DNA from: 2-12-FULL-42-15 sp964196565 | Lineage (GTDB): Bacteria; Pseudomonadota; Gammaproteobacteria; Coxiellales; Coxiellaceae | Direction: 5' to 3' | Length of the DNA: 8,831 bases | Assembly (NCBI GenBank): GCA_964196565.1 | Contig: CAXMUH010000151.1 | Location: 1-8,831 of the forward strand | Shown here: positions 6,244 through 8,831 of the stretch, in pieces | How the letters are laid out: each line of letters starts with the position of its first letter | Numbering within the stretch: the first letter of the stretch is position 1 | Notes under the pieces: model-generated | What the model saw: the letters and a program-made list of their open reading frames with translations, nothing else | Databases searched by the model: none | Told to the model about the DNA's origin: nothing | Position numbers and translations under genes: made by a program

Positions 6244-6317
6244 TGGCTGGGGTGCTAGGATTCGAACCTAGGATGCGGAGATCAAAACCCCGTGCCTTAC
6301 CACTTGGCGACACCCCA
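6244..6317 (-). tRNA. tRNA-Gln (anticodon TTG)
   Basis: This is a 74-nt cloverleaf including the encoded CCA. The acceptor stem is TGGGGTG/CACCCCA with discriminator G, the D-arm has CCAAGTGGTAAGG, the anticodon loop TTTTGAT gives TTG, and the T-arm has GGTTCGAATCC. The U1-A72 pair and the overall sequence match gammaproteobacterial tRNA-Gln closely. It lies between lolB and prs, as in many relatives, and has its own upstream promoter. No hairpin-plus-T-run terminator follows, only a T-rich patch. Confidence 0.97.
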
Positions 6318-6333
6318 ATGCGTTTGATCCGCC

Positions 6334-6361
6334 ATATTAGCAGTTTTGGCAGATGTGTCAA
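6334..6361 (-). promoter_or_regulatory. sigma70-like promoter of tRNA-Gln
   Basis: On the minus strand a perfect TTGACA (6361-6356), a 16-bp spacer and TAATAT (6339-6334) are followed by a GC-rich GGCGG just before the expected start near 6327. That discriminator type is common in stable-RNA promoters under stringent control. Copy B of the 39-bp repeat ends 8 bp upstream of the -35. Confidence 0.65.
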
Positions 6362-6369
6362 TGTTCAGC

Positions 6370-6408
6370 AATTCCCGCTTGACGATCCTCCATCGCGCAA
6401 GGAAATCC
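6370..6408 (-). repeat. 39-bp dispersed repeat, copy B
   Basis: This copy is 32 of 39 identical to 4836-4874 and in the same orientation. It begins 14 bp after the lolB stop in transcription order and lies between that stop and the tRNA-Gln promoter. Both copies thus follow minus-strand genes. Confidence 0.6.
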
Positions 6409-6422
6409 CAGCTTTTTAGTCT

Positions 6423-7037
6423 CTACAAAGCCCAGTTTTTGATCACAATCTTGATTTTAAGGTTGTGACCTTGAATGTTTAGAGTACGTGGCAGATCAAA
6501 TCGTCCGATATTGATATAATTAGAAAAAGTCACCGCCCAGCCTTGCTGCCAGAGTTTGACCAAGTGGCCATATTTGTCATATTTGCTCTTACTTGCACCA
6601 TTTGCACTTAAGCCGCGCACCCAGTATTTGAGGTTAGAGATTGGGATGCTCCACCCTAAGCGCTTGTTCAGTAACGATTCAGCTGAGGCGGCGCGTAGAG
6701 GTTTTTGCTTGGATTCCTTTAAAGTGACGTGGCCAGCTCTACCTTTTATAAGGAGGCTGTATATATTAAGTGAGCTATTAATTTGGAGGCTGTAATTGCC
6801 TCGGCTCTGTTGCCAGCTGTAGTTTGCAATTTCTACTTTTTTATCATGTTGAATGCTAAAAGCACCGTTGATGTTCCACTTATTAATTTTTCTTAGCTCG
6901 TTTGTACGCGTTTTAGCAGATTCTTGATGAAATTTTTGAGGCCCCTGGTTTGGCAGTTTTAGGCTAACACAACCGCTTAAAGCTAAAATGCTGGTAGATA
7001 TGATTAGATTTCGAAAAATTTTAGCCCACATCAGCAT
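6423..7037 (-). CDS. lolB: outer-membrane lipoprotein receptor LolB
   Basis: LolB takes lipoproteins from periplasmic LolA and inserts them into the inner face of the outer membrane. The 204-aa product has a lipoprotein signal with lipobox LSGC (lipidated Cys at residue 23, ILALSGC). It then shows family landmarks aligned to E. coli LolB: WNINGAF, YSWQQSRGNYSLQI, a GHVTL strand, IPISNLKYWVRGL, GWAVTFSNY, LP..L and the closing KNWAL. The protruding-loop Leu (E. coli L68, in NPLGS) is kept as the Leu of SSLNI, although the flanking Pro and Gly are not. ATG 7037 is preferred: AAGGAG lies 4 nt upstream, whereas GTG 7040 is too close; ATG 7031 is also possible. In many gammaproteobacteria ispE follows lolB, but here tRNA-Gln comes next. 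Confidence 0.88.
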   Translation of the reverse strand: MLMWAKIFRNLIISTSILALSGCVSLKLPNQGPQKFHQESAKTRTNELRKINKWNINGAFSIQHDKKVEIANYSWQQSRGNYSLQINSSLNIYSLLIKGRAGHVTLKESKQKPLRAASAESLLNKRLGWSIPISNLKYWVRGLSANGASKSKYDKYGHLVKLWQQGWAVTFSNYINIGRFDLPRTLNIQGHNLKIKIVIKNWAL

Positions 7038-7066
7038 CACACTCCTTTAGATTCCCTATTCACTTG

Positions 7067-7095
7067 ATTATGGCTTATTTTTTGTGATTTGTGTA
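7067..7095 (-). promoter_or_regulatory. sigma70-like promoter of lolB
   Basis: On the minus strand TACACA (7095-7090, 4 of 6) is followed after 17 bp by CATAAT (7072-7067, 5 of 6), with a start near 7060 and a leader of about 23 nt. The -35 overlaps TAGACT (7094-7099), a weak plus-strand -10 candidate for midA. The two divergent genes, only 70 bp apart, may compete for polymerase. Confidence 0.45.
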
Positions 7096-7107
7096 GACTG
7101 ATGCGTT

Positions 7108-8253
7108 ATGAAACTCCCACTACCATTACCTGAAGCAAGCAAGCATAGCGAAAGTTTAAAAGCTGTGATCATTGATGAAATTGCACAAAAAGGACCGATT
7201 TCTTTTCAGCGTTTTATGCAGATGGCGTTATATCAGCCTGGGCTTGGATATTACAGCGCAGGTGCGCATAAACTTGGTGAAGCGGGAGATTTTATAACTG
7301 CTCCAGAATTATCGCCATTATTTTCTTGGTGCGTGGCACGTCAATGTCAGCAGGTTTTAGCTGATATGGAGCATCCAATCATTTTAGAATTGGGGGCGGG
7401 CACAGGTATTATGGCATTGGAAATTTTACGTGAGCTTGAACGCTTAAATACCCTACCTGAAAAATATTATATTTTAGAGGTCAGCGCTGATCTAAAACAA
7501 AGACAGCAGCAACTCTTTGCTACAGAAGCGCATCAGTTTTTACCGATCATTTCATGGTTGGATCAATTACCACAACAACCAATTAATGGGGTAATTGTTG
7601 CTAATGAAGTTATGGATGCGATGCCGGTGCATCAATTTGAAATTAAATCAGGTATCCAAGAGCGCTATGTAGGATATAAAAATAATAATTTTTATTGGAC
7701 TGATGATAAAGCAAATGAAGTTTTAAAAAATGCAATTGAAGCTTTGGATATTGAGTTTACTGAAGGTTATCGTTCAGAAATTAATTTATTATTGAAGCCA
7801 TGGATAAAAAGTTTATCTGATACTTTAGATAAAGGATTAATATTATTAATTGATTATGGTTATGTGCGTTCGGAATATTTTCACCCCGAGCGTCACATGG
7901 GAACGTTGATGTGTCATTATCGTCATCATGCACATGACAACCCATTTATTTATCCAGGAATTCAAGACATCACCGCACACGTTGATTTTACCGCAGTCGC
8001 ACAAGCGGGGCATGACGCACAGCTGGAATTGTCAGGGTTTACCCATCAAGCCGGTTTTTTGGTAAATTGCGGATTAATGGAGTTTGTCGATGCTAAGTTG
8101 GATATCACTGAAGGATATATAATAGCCCAACAAATCAAGCGCTTAACTTTGCCGGGCGAAATGGGGGAGCGATTCAAGGTGATAGCACTGTCCAAACAGT
8201 ATGAGATGCCATTAATTGGTTTTTGTCAGCTTGATCAATCCCATAGATTATAG
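7108..8253 (+). CDS. MidA/NDUFAF7-family SAM-dependent methyltransferase
   Basis: This 381-aa protein is of the COG1565 / MidA family. Mitochondrial NDUFAF7 methylates an arginine of the 49-kDa complex I subunit, and the bacterial members are thought to serve NADH dehydrogenase in a similar way; that role is inferred. Visible are an N-terminal PISFQRFMQMALYQPGLGYY, GDFITAPELSPLF (60-72), SAM-binding motif I ILELGAGTG (92-100), the family signature NEVMDAMPVH (166-175), LLIDYGY, and the very conserved GTLMCHYRHHAHDNPF and QDITAHVDFTA. Length is normal for the family and the frame intact. The ATG has no clear Shine-Dalgarno. A weak -10 TAGACT (7094-7099) would start transcription almost at the ATG, so a very short leader or leaderless message is possible. 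It is divergent from lolB and is followed by a 118-bp gap. Confidence 0.92.
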   Translation: MKLPLPLPEASKHSESLKAVIIDEIAQKGPISFQRFMQMALYQPGLGYYSAGAHKLGEAGDFITAPELSPLFSWCVARQCQQVLADMEHPIILELGAGTGIMALEILRELERLNTLPEKYYILEVSADLKQRQQQLFATEAHQFLPIISWLDQLPQQPINGVIVANEVMDAMPVHQFEIKSGIQERYVGYKNNNFYWTDDKANEVLKNAIEALDIEFTEGYRSEINLLLKPWIKSLSDTLDKGLILLIDYGYVRSEYFHPERHMGTLMCHYRHHAHDNPFIYPGIQDITAHVDFTAVAQAGHDAQLELSGFTHQAGFLVNCGLMEFVDAKLDITEGYIIAQQIKRLTLPGEMGERFKVIALSKQYEMPLIGFCQLDQSHRL

Positions 8254-8297
8254 ATATTCCGCAAAAATTATTTTATTTGAATGATAAAATCAAAAGC

Positions 8298-8353
8298 TTA
8301 CCTATTAGTGATCTCATTAGGTGCAAAAAAAATGTCTATAGTTTACCTATAGA
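8298..8353. promoter_or_regulatory. promoter/operator candidates before the KfrA-PAS gene
   Basis: A perfect inverted repeat TCTATAG / CTATAGA (8335-8341, 8347-8353, spacer TTTAC) overlaps TATAGT (8337-8342), a 5 of 6 match to a -10; no good -35 is visible at 16-18 bp. TTACCTAT occurs at 8298-8305 and 8343-8350, and a weaker palindrome ACCTA...TAGGT spans 8300-8322. The gene downstream has a DNA-binding domain, so autoregulation here is plausible but unproven. Confidence 0.4.
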
Positions 8354-8371
8354 AGCAATACTGGCGGGGCT

Positions 8372-8831
8372 ATGAGCAAGAAAGATGTAACTTATCTTCA
8401 AGTGAAGTCTATTGCGGATAAGATCGTGCTAACCGGCGATCGCCCAACAATTCAGCGTGTCTATGATTTACTTGGTGTTGTTGCAACACGCGACCAGATC
8501 GCGCACTATCTGCGGCAGTGGCGTGATGAACATAAAGATGATAAACCCGATATTTCTGAGACTATGACTCAAGCCGAAGTTGAAAAATTGATTCAGGCCC
8601 GCACCGGTGAATTAAAGCAATCACTTTCTCTAGTTCGATCAACGTTAGAGTCAACAGCGGATGGGATTATATTAGTAGATAATGATGGTAAGCTGATTGA
8701 TTTTAATAAAAAGTTTGTTGAAATTGCAAAACTTCCTAAAGATGCCCTGGAAAAAGGTGAGGAAGACGTTGCCCTTGGTAGCATCATTAGTCTATTTGAA
8801 AACCCACAAGAAATTCTTGAATTAATTGTTC
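8372..8831 (+). CDS. KfrA-like DNA-binding domain fused to a PAS domain, 3' end outside window
   Basis: The reading frame is open from ATG 8372 to the edge, giving 153 residues of a longer protein. Residues about 6-52 fit the KfrA N-terminal DNA-binding pattern (VKSIADKIVLTGDRPTIQRV, LLG, then IAHYLRQWRDEH), known from plasmid KfrA and related chromosomal proteins. A short linker rich in Glu, Gln and Lys (60-85) leads to the start of a PAS sensor domain (STLESTADGIILVDNDGKLI, then DFNKKFVEIAKLP). There is no signal peptide or membrane segment, so it should act in the cytoplasm. A histidine kinase, GGDEF/EAL or other output domain may follow, but none is visible. The start is supported by the KfrA motif beginning directly after it; the ribosome site (GGCGGGG, very close to the ATG) is poor. 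The domain names rest on recognised patterns. Confidence 0.72.
   Translation, partial: MSKKDVTYLQVKSIADKIVLTGDRPTIQRVYDLLGVVATRDQIAHYLRQWRDEHKDDKPDISETMTQAEVEKLIQARTGELKQSLSLVRSTLESTADGIILVDNDGKLIDFNKKFVEIAKLPKDALEKGEEDVALGSIISLFENPQEILELIV

Noticed and set aside
6128..6361. 77-aa minus-strand ORF
   Set aside because: It reads straight through the tRNA-Gln gene and its promoter.
8270..8290. ATTTTAT...ATAAAAT inverted repeat after midA as a terminator
   Set aside because: The stem is purely A-T and no T-run follows; expected often by chance in this base composition.
8593..8787. 64-aa minus-strand ORF
   Set aside because: It is antisense to the PAS-encoding frame, which is open, has a recognisable domain and continues to the edge.

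Overview
The window reads as ordinary AT-rich gammaproteobacterial chromosome with one accessory gene set into it. The tRNA-Gln / prs / rplY / pth / ychF string, with lolB just before it on the same strand, is a conserved gammaproteobacterial arrangement. The AT-rich coding sequence, and the absence of ispE from its usual place next to lolB and prs, fit Legionellales-type lineages that make isoprenoids by the mevalonate route. Naming that order is an inference; the window contains no 16S rRNA or other decisive marker.

Layout. Positions 1-29 hold the 5' part of an elongator-type tRNA-Met on the minus strand, with its own sigma70-like promoter. A fold-type IV PLP enzyme, best matched to aminodeoxychorismate lyase (pabC), reads away from it (124-927, +). 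An AAA/DUF4143 ATPase follows (1048-2235, +), fronted by an unusual array of inverted and direct half-sites that overlaps its promoter and start codon. It converges on a minus-strand block, given here in transcription order: lolB (7037-6423), tRNA-Gln (6317-6244), prs (5876-4917), rplY (4657-3941), pth (3927-3349) and ychF (3336-2245). A midA-type methyltransferase (7108-8253, +) is divergent from lolB. From 8372 an open gene runs off the right edge; it joins a KfrA-like DNA-binding domain to a PAS sensor domain.

How the genes relate. prs makes PRPP. rplY, pth and ychF act in translation: a ribosomal protein, peptidyl-tRNA recycling, and a ribosome-associated P-loop ATPase. lolB places lipoproteins in the outer membrane, and midA-family enzymes assist respiratory complex I assembly. 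These are housekeeping genes. The accessory or regulatory parts are the DUF4143 ATPase, the KfrA-PAS gene and the intergenic repeats.

Non-coding content. The 5877-6243 gap carries the prs promoter and a cluster of small palindromes resembling known dispersed intergenic repeats. The 4658-4916 gap carries a perfect 14-bp inverted repeat and one copy of a 39-bp repeat whose second copy (82% identical by hand alignment) lies after lolB. I found no CRISPR array, transposase, rRNA or convincing intrinsic terminator. The strongest candidate for something undescribed is the half-site array at the DUF4143 ATPase start (1013-1064).
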